Shown here: in pieces, positions 1-11,594 of the stretch
Numbering within the stretch: the stretch's first letter is position 1
Layout: each line of letters begins with the position of its first letter
Source of the DNA: Dirofilaria immitis
Taxonomy: Eukaryota; Nematoda; Chromadorea; Rhabditida; Onchocercidae
DNA: 64,000 bases
Direction: 5' to 3'
Assembly: GCA_024305405.1 (NCBI GenBank)
Contig: JAKNDB010000087.1
Span: 6,512,501 to 6,576,500 of the forward strand
Position numbers and translations under genes: made by a program
Notes under the pieces: model-generated
Told to the model about the DNA's origin: nothing
The model's database searches: none
Seen by the model: only the letters and a program-made list of their open reading frames with translations

Positions 1-58
1 CCTTGTTTTCAAATATTTTGTAGTTTTGAAAGATTTGTTCTTCATATATTATTTCTAG

Positions 59-2367
59 ATCCATCTCTTTTGGATTGGCTTAGCGATAATAACGAGTATG
101 GAAAAATATGAAATTGAAGTATTACATAGAAAACTCGCAATGCAGCAACTTATGAAACAATGTTAAGTTGTGAATTGGTACTCTTGAAAATGTTGAAAAT
201 TTTTATGTTCCCATCTACCTGAATATGACAAAAGTGAACTGTGCGATGAAAATTAGACTCAATCAGCAGAAAATTTCAAGCAAGTTAACGAAAGCTATCT
301 ATTACAACAAACGATCCAGATCAAAAAGAAAACCTCAAAAAATTTTTGAACTTAAATAATTTGATCAGATAGAAGAAAGTTATTTTCAATTGTTTGCGTT
401 ATCTAGCACATACGTTTTATAATACCGCATCGAATGCAACTGCTCATAATATATTCTCAACACTTGAATAGTCATTTTCTGGTAATTGGATTGATATAAT
501 TTTGATGAAACCAGATTTTTTAAGATTCAAGACTTTATACTTTTTAATTCAGATCTGTATATTAAATTAATTTAATTCTACCGGTTGTTTTCTTTCGAAA
601 TTTGGAATTTTCACATTCCTTGATAGTAATTTCGCAGCTTAAATTGTGAAGAAAATTTGTTATCATAGCTTTGAACAAGCAGGAAAATTTTTTCGAATGC
701 ATGATAATCATACAAATTGATTTGATATATATAACAAAAACAGCGATAACATTTTTGATTTTCTGAACGTAAGTACAATCAACAAGTTAAGTCTCGAAAA
801 AAAAAATTCTCTAAACAAATTAAAAACTTCATCCTTAATTTTATCTTGAAAAATTTGATTTAATTTGGACCTTACTACTAACTAAGCCGATCAAGCGAAT
901 AAAGCCAAATAAACTAATATATATAATTAAAATAATTCAGCTGCTGAAATTTTAGAATTATGTTATTCGTTTATCTTTTAATTTCTGATATTTGAAGCAA
1001 GTAATTCGTATGTTACACAATATTACTTCATTTATTGCTTAATTATGTAAGACAATAAATAATGAGATAACTAAGCGGTCATTATGTCTTTCAATGGATC
1101 TAATGACAGTAATCAAAAAAAAAAAGAATGAAATTAAATAATTTAAAAAAAAAAACATAAAGTAACGCAGGCATAATCTTTCTACTTATTAGCACAAAGA
1201 TCACATTTTTCCTAATTTGAAATACTTCTTAATACATTATCATTTTCTTCAATCCCACTTACGTACCTTTTGTGAACGACTTCAATTTTAAAAGAGCAAA
1301 TCTCGAATAAGTTCTTTTAATGCATCAATTTCGCATTTTGACCAGAATTGTCACTATTCATTTCTCATTTGTTAATACTTTAGGATACATATTAAGTATT
1401 AAAATTTTTCGTATTCAGTTCGAAATTCAAATTCACAGATACATATAAAAAATCAGAAAATACAACAATTTGCGATTAATTAATAGCATAAAAAAGTAGC
1501 TATTAATAAGGAATGAAATTTCATTATTATAATATAAAAATGTTGACAAAAAGAAAGTGTTTGCAAAGTAAAGGAAATGAATTTTAAGTCTCTTAATGAA
1601 ACAAATTCATAAAACTAAAAAAGGAAATTTTTCAAATAAACTGCAAAAGCAAATTTAAAAAAACTGACACTGATTCTCATTTTTCATATGTTAAAACAAT
1701 GTAATCAAATAATTTCTACGCAAGCTTTACGTCTCTGAATTTTTGGTGACCCTTTTTCACAACCATTTCTTCTCATATAATTTTGGTTTTTTGAGAGCAG
1801 TGGAAAAATTTTATCATTTTTGCTTTAAACTTAATATTTTATTTTCCGGATTTCAAAAGTTAATATTTTCTGGATTTCAAATTGTACCAATTATCAATAA
1901 TTATTGAATCGCATTTGTTTATGATACTTTTACTGAAAGACCTTTATTTAGATATCATAGTCATAAAATTTGTTCTGTTTATAATAAATCACTTTGCATT
2001 ATCTTTTCAATGATGAAAATTTATTTTCTGTCGAGAATAAAACATTAAATAAAACATAATTTATGTATGTTTAAAAACTATTAAATTTATCATTTAGTGC
2101 AAGGAATCATTTTAATATTTATCATTTAATGTAAGAAATCATTTTAATTTATTTTAAACATATTTTGATCGAAAATTTTCAGTGCGGGAATTATTTTTTC
2201 ATAATGGTGAAGCTTGCGGCGAGAATCAGGATGATGAGCAAGGTATTTTTCATTGTCAAGGTGAAGCCGCATTCAATGAAAGTCTCAAGAATCTTTTTGA
2301 TAATAATATTATTAATTGGAGATTTCTGGAAAGCCGAAGGCTTCCGTCGATTAAAGTGAAGTTCTAA
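59..2367 (+). CDS. Possible 3' end (two exons) of an unidentified gene entering from the left edge
   Basis: Not recognised. Exon 59-161 follows an acceptor (tttctag) and ends at a donor-like GTTAAG. Its open frame contains a Lys/Glu/Leu-rich, helix-like stretch beginning MEKYEIEVLHRKL. It ends after one base of a codon, and the exon at 2183-2367, behind a good acceptor (gaaaattttcag), begins with two bases, so the phases agree and give a Leu. The second exon runs 60 codons without a stop, which is long for DNA this A+T-rich, is G+C-richer than its surroundings, carries two Cys (EACGEN and FHCQGEAA) and stops at TAA 2365-2367. A second frame in the first exon (DPSLLDWLSDNNEYGKI, then a stop) is also protein-like, so the first exon could instead be a terminal exon. 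The 2-kb intron between them shows nothing else. No function is proposed. Confidence 0.33.
2085..2148. repeat. 32-nt imperfect tandem repeat, two copies
   Basis: Two adjacent 32-nt units, 2085-2116 and 2117-2148, each start atttatcattta and end atcattttaat, with a few mismatches between them. They lie just upstream of the candidate exon at 2183. Confidence 0.85.
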
Positions 2368-3086
2368 ATAGCTTCTCCAGTTGTTTAAATAAAGAGCTAC
2401 ATGAACCAGTCAAATGATATTTCTTGAAGCCACAAAAAAGTAACTGCAACTTCATCATCTGCAAACAAGAACTTTATTTGTAATTTTACATTACAAATAA
2501 TGATGGAAGTGAGAGATTTTTGTAGGAAAGAGAAAATAGCCGAAAATATTTTAGAAAAAACATGACACTTTATATAAAATCTGGTTTCGTGTTTAAATCC
2601 CATCGATAGATCGAATTTCGAATTTTCGTTTTGCAAACAAATCGTTTCAGAAGAATTTTCTGATATTTGCTTAGCAAGTAGCAAGAAAAGAGATAAATAT
2701 TTTGGTCAATAGATGGAAAATTGAATTTCTTGACAAAAGACGTGCGTGAGAGCAAAAAGAGGAAAGGAAAAATAAACATTCCTTTAGCAATGATGAGGCA
2801 ATATTAGCAAAATTCTTACTCTTCTCCTTTTCGTCAATTATTTCATTTTAGGCTGTCCAAGAGATGGGTCATCTTGCAGAAACATATATATGACTACTTG
2901 AACATTGCATAAACGATAATAGTACAAATACATTATGATGCATATAGAAACAGAAATTTGTATGTCGATTTTTGTCACAATGAATGGTAAATTGATCTAA
3001 CAACTATAACTGAAAATCTCGACACTGAATCCCGCCTTCCTTCTTGAACCGGACATTGACAGTGATCTCGGTTGGCTAACTACCTT

Positions 3087-3094
3087 TATAAAAG
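3087..3094 (+). promoter_or_regulatory. TATA-like element upstream of the Gly/Ser/Tyr-rich secreted protein gene
   Basis: TATAAAAG sits in a short G+C-richer island (about 3010-3110) that stands out from its surroundings. It lies 526 nt upstream of the start codon at 3620. This fits a promoter with a 5' untranslated exon joined to the acceptor at 3604-3605. The island could instead be a minus-strand exon, since one frame there reads PTEITVNVRFKKEGG. The call rests on position and sequence only. Confidence 0.3.
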
Positions 3095-3619
3095 TTTCGT
3101 CGGCAGTTAATAGTATTCGAATTCATTTTATATTTTCTTTTCAAAATTTGATTAGAAAAAGCGATTTCCTTTAGGAAAATACTTGGTTACAAAATTCGGA
3201 TGTTAGTTGATATATTTAGCCAGATCAAAACTCGACTTTTAATTTAAAATTTTTATACTAATTCAAAATTTGTTTGATCTCAATATTATCACTTTTATTT
3301 GATTCATGATTTACATTTAGGAACAGATCATCCAAGTTTTCGTTTATATTTAAATAATACCAAAAATAAGAAAAACTGAATATGAGCAAATTTCATATGA
3401 ACTCTTTGAAATCAGTTTTTAAAGCAAAATATCGGTTCAATTTAAGCAAGCATAAATTGCTAATTTAAAATTTGAGAACCAATAACTGATTCATTCAAAG
3501 TATTTTATATTCGTATGTAATCATAAAAATATTTCTTTAATACCGTTTCTAATACTTTTTTATCAGAAATTTTGCTATGAGAAATTCTTATTTTGAACTT
3601 TTTAGCTGCTCAGTTAAAA

Positions 3620-4796
3620 ATGCTTCATTTGGTATTTGCAATCATACTTGTTGCATCCAAACGAAGTAGCGGTCAGTTAGGTTATGATCGTAGCGGCTAC
3701 TGTTCCAAATGTGCATTGGGTAATAGTGGTTCAACTTCACAAGGATTTGGTTTTAGTAGCGGAAATTATGGTATTAACTTAACTTTTTTTTTAATTTTAC
3801 ACTTTAATATACGAATAATGATGTTAGCTAATATAATTTACTTTTTAACATTTGATGAAAGAAGAAAATATTCTAGCCATTTCTCTGTAACAGAAAATAA
3901 ATAAATTTTGAACTTTATTCAAATAAAATTCCAAAATTTGGATTGGGTTCATTAATAAGCAAATCAATTTGCAAAATTTTGTCACACTAAAAAAGTTTCA
4001 GGAAGTTCGTCAAATACTGCAAATTCAGGTTTAGCTGGTCAAAATTCATTTTCGTCGCCCACAAACAATGGTTTCATCGTTCCAAATAACTATGTTTATA
4101 GTACTAATGAATACGGTACCGGTGCAGGCTACGGTAGCATTCAAGTCGGTAATGTTCTGAACCATGGATCCCATTCTACAGTATATTTTTAATTGTGTTA
4201 AACTGGTGCTTACTTTGACAGTTACATGTCTATCATTCCTGAATATATATCATACATAAATATTTCATTATTCATTCAAGAAATTCATCTCTATCTTTCA
4301 ATGGGTAAATTTTCAATTATTCATTCCAGATCCCTGGAATAACGCTTATAATTCTGTTGGGAACTATGGCACAGGAAATGGATATGTCAATTGCAATAAT
4401 AATTGTTTATCAAGCACTGGTATTAATACAGTTTCCAGTGGTACAACTTACGGTATATCTGGAAGCAACGCTATCTACAATTCCTATTCTTCATTACCAG
4501 ACATAAGCCACAAAACTTATTCATTACCTTTTACTTATGGTGTATACTCTAATTTAGGAGAGATTCCAAGCACTTATACCACCAGTAATAGTTATTCAGG
4601 TTTAGAAACTGGTTACTCCTTACCGATTATTTACAGCAGTTATCCAGGTATGTACGATAGTTACGGCAGTGAAAGTGGAATAAATTCTCTAAGCAATCTC
4701 CTTACTCTTTCCAGCTATCAGCGAAGTCGAAAAGCAGCAGATGATGCTTCGGGAATAAGAATATCATCGTCATTGTCTACATTGACTTCATCGTAA
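3620..4796 (+). CDS. Secreted Gly/Ser/Tyr/Asn-rich protein, three exons
   Basis: Exons 3620-3770, 4002-4148 and 4330-4796 have GT...AG introns and compatible phases, giving 254 residues. The start is the first ATG after an acceptor (gaactttttag) at 3604-3605, a plausible spliced-leader or 5'-exon splice site. Residues 1 to about 19 (MLHLVFAIILVASKRSSGQ) are a signal peptide. A YCSKC motif follows at 27-31. The rest is low-complexity Gly, Ser, Tyr and Asn with spaced Tyr residues (GYGS, NYGTGNGY, YSSYPGMYDSYG), two more Cys in exon 3 (VNCNNNCL) and a basic QRSRK stretch near the C-terminus. The composition resembles secreted structural proteins of cuticle, eggshell or sheath that are Tyr-crosslinked, but I recognise no named family and the role is inference. 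The donor that keeps the frame at the end of exon 2 is the GTAATG at 4149; the GTATAT 31 nt further on would break it. Confidence 0.75.
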
Positions 4797-7700
4797 TGTA
4801 TTTAAAATTAATTTATTCATTAAACAATTTACTGTAAGGAAATTTTCAAATCATACCAAACCTCTAAAGCCTTCGCTATTTGCAGAGATAATATTCTCAA
4901 AATTGTACAACAATTATTTAAGTTATCGTCCCTAATCGGTTAGTGAAGTTGGACTTAAAAAGTACTACATACCATTAAGTTTCCTGAATGTGCAAATAGA
5001 TATCTAATAAAAATGAACAAATGAATCAGGATATAAGATTTATGATTAGCTGCTTTTGTCTTAAATTCATTACTGGACAATTTTTCAGCTTTTCATTTCT
5101 CAGTTATACCTTTATTAAGAATTCATTTAGTAAACATTGGTTTGAGCCAATCTGCATCAAATACATCATTAATAATTAACACATAGAGATGGAAAGATTA
5201 AATTTGCCCAATCTGCTCAATACTTATTAAAATAGTGCGGTAAGAATAAAATTAATGTATCAGGATTTTTGATCAAACATACAAAAATATTTGCACGTCT
5301 CTGATTTCGAACTTTTTGCCTATAAGCGGCTATGTTTCAAATTATATTCTACGGTTTTTGGAAAAACTTCAACGTTGCAACCGAGAAAAGCTTATACAGC
5401 TTAAAATAAAAAAGTAAGCAAAAAGTACTTCAGTTCAAAGCAATTTGAATTTCACTTGTTCATTTTTCCGGATTACGGAATTATGAATCCTTTCCATGCA
5501 TCATCTAAGAAAGACGTTGAATTTTCTCACGATTGATCAGCAGATGCGGCTAAAAGGTAAAGCAATGGATATAATTAATACTAATATTAATAAATCTATC
5601 AACGATGACAAAATTCTTAATATTTTCTTCATTAGATCACAAGGAATTTGTTAGTTGATTAAAGCAGCATCAATTCTCAAAGACTACAGACAAAGATTTC
5701 AATCTAAATATTCATTAACTTCCTCGTTTTCAATTTTTGCCATCAGATGATGAACGGCTGTTAACTGCGAGTAATGGTAAAATTCCAAATTACAAATTTG
5801 TTTTGTGGAAAAAAAAACAATAATTAAAACAGATAGAGATATGATTCTATATAAGAATTGGGAAACATATTTTATATTTATGCTCGGAAATTTTAGTAAA
5901 ATACTGCATAATGTTGCAATAAACATTGTGATAAAGTTTGATTTACTATTAACTTGCTGATACCAAAGTGCCCACGTCTCAACGATTTTCGACTTTTCTT
6001 ATGTAACAGTGAATCTCATCATGATCATATGAACTATGATTTTTATTTATGTTGCATTGAGAATTTTTTAAGATATCGTCACAGTGAACATAAACGACTT
6101 CTAATGTAACCAATCAATATTTGAATGAAAAACGAATGATTATTTTATATCAAATAACTTTATCTATTATCAACTACGAATGCGTTGAATTTTTACGGCT
6201 CTATCATTAAATTATTATCACAAAATTTCTATCCCAAACAGCCAATTATAAAAAGTAATAAGTATAGAAAGTAGAATAACTAATACAATATAATCATTAC
6301 TGTTCGTTACAGATAGCATAATAGTATTACTATTACTACAGGCATTCGAGTCATATAGTTTCATTAATATTTAAGAAGCCTATTTCGATAGCCCAAGAAA
6401 GACCATGTTGCAAAAAGCGCTCTTATATCTTGTTATATAATAATTTCAAGAAAAATGCTTTTAAATGAGAAACTATATTGACGACTCTGTTTTGTTCCAT
6501 AATTATTATCCGTTAATTAATATGTACGATACTTATTATGTTAAATAATCGTCATATAATTTGCAAGATTAATAGAAATAATCCACCGATTGCTAAATAT
6601 TATTCAATAATAATTGGTTTCAAAAACAAAAGGAATGAGTCGAACTGAAACTGCTTTTAATAAACAATAAAAATGACAAAATCGCTAATTAAATAGCTTC
6701 TTGATTTCGTCTATTTTTGCTAAAGAATTCAAAAATCCAAAGACGAAATAAATAAATAGACAAATAAATAAACTAGCCAAGCCAATAATCAATTTACTAG
6801 ACGATAACAAGCTGAAATAGCAATTGCAAGAATAAACTAAGGTAGTGAATTAATTATATAATTTTAGTTTTGTGCATGTAAAGTATTTGTTCCAATTTAT
6901 CGCAAGATATATGAAGTCCAAAATTACATTTCAATCCGTTTAATCTGATTTATTTATTTAACTTTTGCTTTTAAAACTAATTTATCAATTGATAAATATT
7001 TTCATCACTTACCAAAATTGTATTTATTTACCATTTGCAATGAACATTTGCTTTAACTTTGTTTTATGTACTAAAAACAGGTTTTTGAATCGAAAAAAAT
7101 TTCGAAAATAACAATTTTTAATGCCTAATTTATATTTCTTGATTTAGTTAATGAATAGGCACATTAATTTAGCCCCAGAAGTCAAATTCTTCTTTTCATT
7201 CTATTCTATTATTCATATAAGTTATTCATATTAATTTAATCAGAAAACAGGAACAGAATAATCAAAGTAAGTGAAAATTGTTGTACTTTCATTACAATAA
7301 ATAAAAGGTGAATTGAAAATCGACTTCAAAATTAATAAGCAATAAAAATTATAATTTCTATAACTATTTTCAACTGTTTGATTATCCAGTGATAAAAAAA
7401 ACATTCATGTTTTGCTTTTTCTTTTTTTATTTTCAGCCACTTAAATGATAATATTTTAAAAGCAGGATAATAACCAGGACTATTTGATTAATCTTTTGCA
7501 ATCTTCGGCAGAGGAAATAAATAAACATCCCTCATAGCATAACTTATTTATAAATAGAAATTAAGATAAAAATATTCAATTATTTCGCTTCATTTACAGT
7601 CTGCAGACAACATTTATTGCTTGTTCTAATTGTTTAACAGATAAAATATTAATCAGTTAAAGAGAAGTAATATTTTATATTCGATTATACGGAATCAAAT

Positions 7701-8354
7701 TATTTCTGGTTAATTAATATATTTGAATATTATTTATTTAAAAAATCATAAAAATTTGATAATTTTGGGGAGCTTAGATAATTAAAAAAAAATAAATAAA
7801 TAAATAATGCCTTATATTGCTGTGAAATCTGAGAACAAACTATGTCATTGCAAACAAGTATTTCAACGTTATATTTTTAGATGCTATGTTTTTTCTAAAT
7901 AAAAGGGAAAAAAGCAATTTGGAGATCAATCAATAATTATATTTTCTATCAAAATAAGTTTCGCATTAATTAAAAATAATTTATTTGTCTTAAAATTTTG
8001 CTAAAATTCTAAGTGAATTTTTACAAAATATTACAATCATTCATTAAATTTTGTGAATCCTTTCCCAAGCGAAAAAATGTTTGCGTCAAAAAGTCATTAA
8101 AATTAGCAAATGAGTCTAAATTTATTTAAAAATTTATAAAGCAAAATAAAAATGAATTTTCTAAGAACATTTATCAAACTTTTCTGAAGAAAATTCGGTG
8201 CTCTTTTTTACTATTACATATGGCAAGTATTAGTAATGATTTTCGATCTTTAAGACGTGATCTTGAGTTATGACTAATTTCTCAAATTAATTTGATTCAT
8301 ATATGTTTTGATATTTGATGAATATAATAGTTCCATCATTTAGAAATCAACTTA
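4797..8354. other. Stretch without a convincing gene
   Basis: Uniformly A+T-rich sequence with poly-A/T runs, including an aaataaataaataa run near 7790-7806. The only gene-like item seen is a possible terminal exon on the minus strand at 5699-5764, listed separately. Confidence 0.6.
5699..5764 (-). CDS. Possible terminal exon of an unidentified minus-strand gene
   Basis: A good minus-strand acceptor (accattactcgcag) is followed by 21 codons, LTAVHHLMAKIENEEVNEYLD, and a stop. It is G+C-richer than its flanks. Upstream exons were not resolved. The segment around 5960-5995 is open on the minus strand but in a different phase. This could be chance. Confidence 0.2.
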   Translation of the reverse strand, partial: LTAVHHLMAKIENEEVNEYLD

Positions 8355-8952
8355 ATGTCGCCCGTTATCTTTGCTCTTGTGGTATGTCGTCAAATCACAT
8401 CTTATTGATCAAGCATAGAACTTAATTCCACATTGTTATCAAAGAGATAAAGTTTTTGGCAATGAAATCGTCAATAGTTTTTGACAAATAAAATCATTAG
8501 TGGTTACAGCAAAAATATTAAGACCCGACGGTATATCTTTGAGAGCATGAAAGGTGAAATTTTATCATTATTGATAAAATAAAGAATAAATGTAATGCTA
8601 ATATGACCATATAGCTTGTAAAATAAGCGATAAATTTCTGAACTAAATTTGAAATCATCCAGTTCATATATATTTATTTGCTAGATTAATTATTATTTTA
8701 AGCTATATATTGACTATGTCAAAAAGTTTGATCTTGAGATTGAAGATCTCTAATTTTATTCTTGATGATTGCCAAAAGCTATTTTTAAGAAGTTATGGTC
8801 AGAATAGGTTTACTGACAAACAAAAACTAACAGTGAAGTTGATGGAGACCATCTCTGCTTATAATAGTTAACATATCTCATCGGGTTAGCCTTTTTTTTT
8901 TCAGTTAGACAAGTACAGTTGCATCGTTGAACTCGTAACTTCTTATTTTTGA
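8355..8952 (+). CDS. Very small candidate two-exon gene (24 residues)
   Basis: An ATG at 8355 lies 19 nt downstream of an acceptor-like AG (ttccatcatttag) and opens a 9-codon exon (MSPVIFALV) ending at a strong donor, GTATGT, at 8382. A very strong acceptor (ten T then TCAG) at 8904 leads, in phase, to LDKYSCIVELVTSYF and a stop. The splice signals are better than the coding evidence. A middle exon may be missing, or this may be an untranslated transcript. Function unknown. Confidence 0.2.
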
Positions 8953-9641
8953 GCAAGGTTCAAATTATATTTCGAAGTGCACACAAAAATATTCGATAAC
9001 GGATACGTAGTAAATAGTTATATATAGTTTTGTATGGATAGATTTCTATTTAACAAATATTTCATTAAAATTAATTGATCGAATTAAACCGAAGATTCTT
9101 TTGGTAGGTAAGCTTGTGTTGTCAATTATTAATTGGCTATCATTTCGTTGATTAACAATTTGCAATCAATACTATGCAATGTGGTGCTAAGTGAATGAAT
9201 AGTGAAGCAATGAGAGAAAGGAATAGGAGAGGAGTAAATGAACTTGTTGCAAAACTTATCCCTCTCCTTCTTCTCTCAGGAAATCAACAGAAAGTAGGAG
9301 GTTTATTTCTCCCAAACACCTATTCTTAATTAAATTCATCAATTATCATTGCTTTGCAACCAGTGATCCTATTCCTATTATTTCTTCTCCTCTATTCTTG
9401 TCTTACTCTTCCAAATTTATTTTTTAATCTTATTTTCGTATGTATCATTCATTTGCCAAATATGTGTGCAGAAATGAATAAGATTTAACAATTCTCAATT
9501 CTCATTCATTGTTAATCGTAATTATTTATCAAAATATTTAAAAACCGAAACTCTTAAAATTTTTACTTTAATTTTCTTATGAAAAAAGTTTTCATTTCAG
9601 CTTTTTGCACTTACTGCTTGCACTAATATCTATTGATAATC

Positions 9642-9677
9642 TTTTATTCAACAAATTGTAAGATTTGTTGAATAAAA
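9642..9677. repeat. Perfect 15-bp inverted repeat with 6-nt loop
   Basis: The arms at 9642-9656 (ttttattcaacaaat) and 9663-9677 are exact reverse complements around the loop tgtaag. No flanking direct repeat or open frame was seen. Confidence 0.9.
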
Positions 9678-9999
9678 TTTCAATTAAATAGCTTGGGCTT
9701 AAAATAAGTCCAGAAATATAGCAAACTCATCATTGTTACCGGATAATCAGAAAAATTATACGTATTCCTTTGAATTCTTTGGGAATATGAATGAACACCA
9801 TATTGTTAGAATTTTGTTTGAAATAGTTATTAAGTCAAATTTAAAAGTAGAAAATATTATTTCTTTGCATAAGAGAAATTGCAACTCTCGACTAATAATT
9901 TCCTTGAAAAGTTATTCGTTTATCTTTTCTTCCCATAACTGGATACACAATTTAGCTGCTCCTAAGTTTCAACACACGATAACTCTTTTACTTTGACAT

Positions 10000-11426
10000 T
10001 AAAGTCCAAAAATAATGGTATCCATCCATCGAAGAAGAAGAATAGAAATAGATGACCCAGTGGAGAAAGCATATGAATTTTTTTAACATACAAAACTATC
10101 CGCATTATGACCATTCAGAAGTTGGAGAACTTTGAAAAATATAATAATTATGCCTCGAGATACGAACTAGTAGCCAAGAAGTAAGTAGCATTGAAGAATG
10201 GTTTATTTATATAATTATAGAATGTAACATCTAAATGTTATGATATATGTTATAAAATAAATCTTACTGATAAGCTGGTCGTTAAAATTTTTGTTGACTT
10301 TGTGAGTCTTCAGAAATAGTGGATTTCAACCTCTGATGTTGTTTTGAAATTTCAATCCTTTGAAAAATATTATGTGAACTGAGGAGGGACAAAAAGTAAA
10401 TGAACGGAAAGAAAACAGGTGTTATTCGCGAATGCACATTCTTCAATTTTTCCTTCAAATTTCTTATAGTTTTTTTACATAGAATTTTGATGAATTCGCT
10501 GCGAATATTTATCAAATATTTCTTTGAGTATAAATAATAATGAGATTGCCTTTCTTCACTGATTGCATAATTAGTAAATACAAGATTTGCATTCCTTAGA
10601 TGGATAATTCTTCTAATCTATAGCTACAAATACTTTTGAATTCAATATGCAGTGATTTCAATGTGATATCGGATAGTTCGAATTATCTTAAACATCGTTT
10701 ATTAATCAAAATCGTGCTCCATTCACCATTGCAAAGCAATCTTAAAATTCTCTTAATTTGGAAATTTTTCAATTGTCTAATTAGTTATCCAATTATTCTA
10801 AATATTGTAGCTCTGTGTCATAATAATGCTTTAATTGTTTATTCAATAAAATATAAATTTATCCATTCAATGCTAAATATTCTTATTTTACTAACATTAA
10901 CAAATAAAAATTTTTACTTTTTTAAGCTTTCGCAAAACTTTTTCAAATTGTTCTTAAAAATGCCTATTCTTTCTCTTTCAACCTTTATCAACAAAAGTTT
11001 TTCAACTCGCTAACTGATCAATTTCTGTCAATTCTATATTTCACACATTCATATTATTTATTCATTTATAATGAGCAAAAAATTTTTGTAGTTTGCTGTA
11101 TTATTATTATAATAATATATAATTAAATGTTCGACAAGTCTGCTGCATTTCTAACAAAAGATGGAAACAAAGATCTGCCAATAATTTAATGATAAATTTC
11201 GTGAACCGAAAATTAATTGCCTTCCAGTATATTTAAGAAAAGGATAAGTTTCAATTATTTGACAAAAATTTTCGTTCGTTGTAAAGAAACCTTCTGAAGC
11301 GGTAAGGGAAAGAATAATATGTAATAAGCAAGGAATAAGTCGGGAAATTTGAAATTATAGCACATAATCACTGAATTACATTCCTATCTTTTTTGTAATT
11401 TTATCTATTTTTCAATGATAATTTTT
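10000..11426. other. Stretch without a convincing gene
   Basis: A+T-rich. It contains one unusually long stop-free frame (10636-11013, plus strand, 125 codons) with no early ATG and a hydrophobic, low-complexity translation. It is not called as a gene and is discussed in the findings. Confidence 0.5.
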
Positions 11427-11428
11427 AG

Positions 11429-11594
11429 AGCTTATTTATTTCATCGTATAATAATTTTAGAGCTCTTGGCTTATTTGTTTCATCTTGTAATTTTAGAGCT
11501 CTTGGCTTATTTGTTTCATCTTATAATTTTAGAGCTCTTGGCTTATTTGTTTCATCTTATAATTTTAGAGCTCTTGGCTTATTTGTTTCATCTT
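11429..11594. repeat. 36-nt tandem repeat, about 4.5 copies, each ending in a splice-acceptor-like motif
   Basis: Three full 36-nt units (11461-11496, 11497-11532, 11533-11568) and a partial one to 11594 share agctcttggcttatttg followed by tttcatcttataattttag. A diverged, shorter copy precedes them from 11429. Because 36 is a multiple of three, the array stays open and reads as a 12-residue hydrophobic repeat (LLAYLFHLIILE). I take this as a by-product of the repeat, not a gene. Confidence 0.95.

Noticed and set aside
9195..9329. 44-codon ORF starting MNSEAMRERNRRG
   Set aside because: It spans a purine-to-pyrimidine switch that favours open frames. No splice partners or domain.
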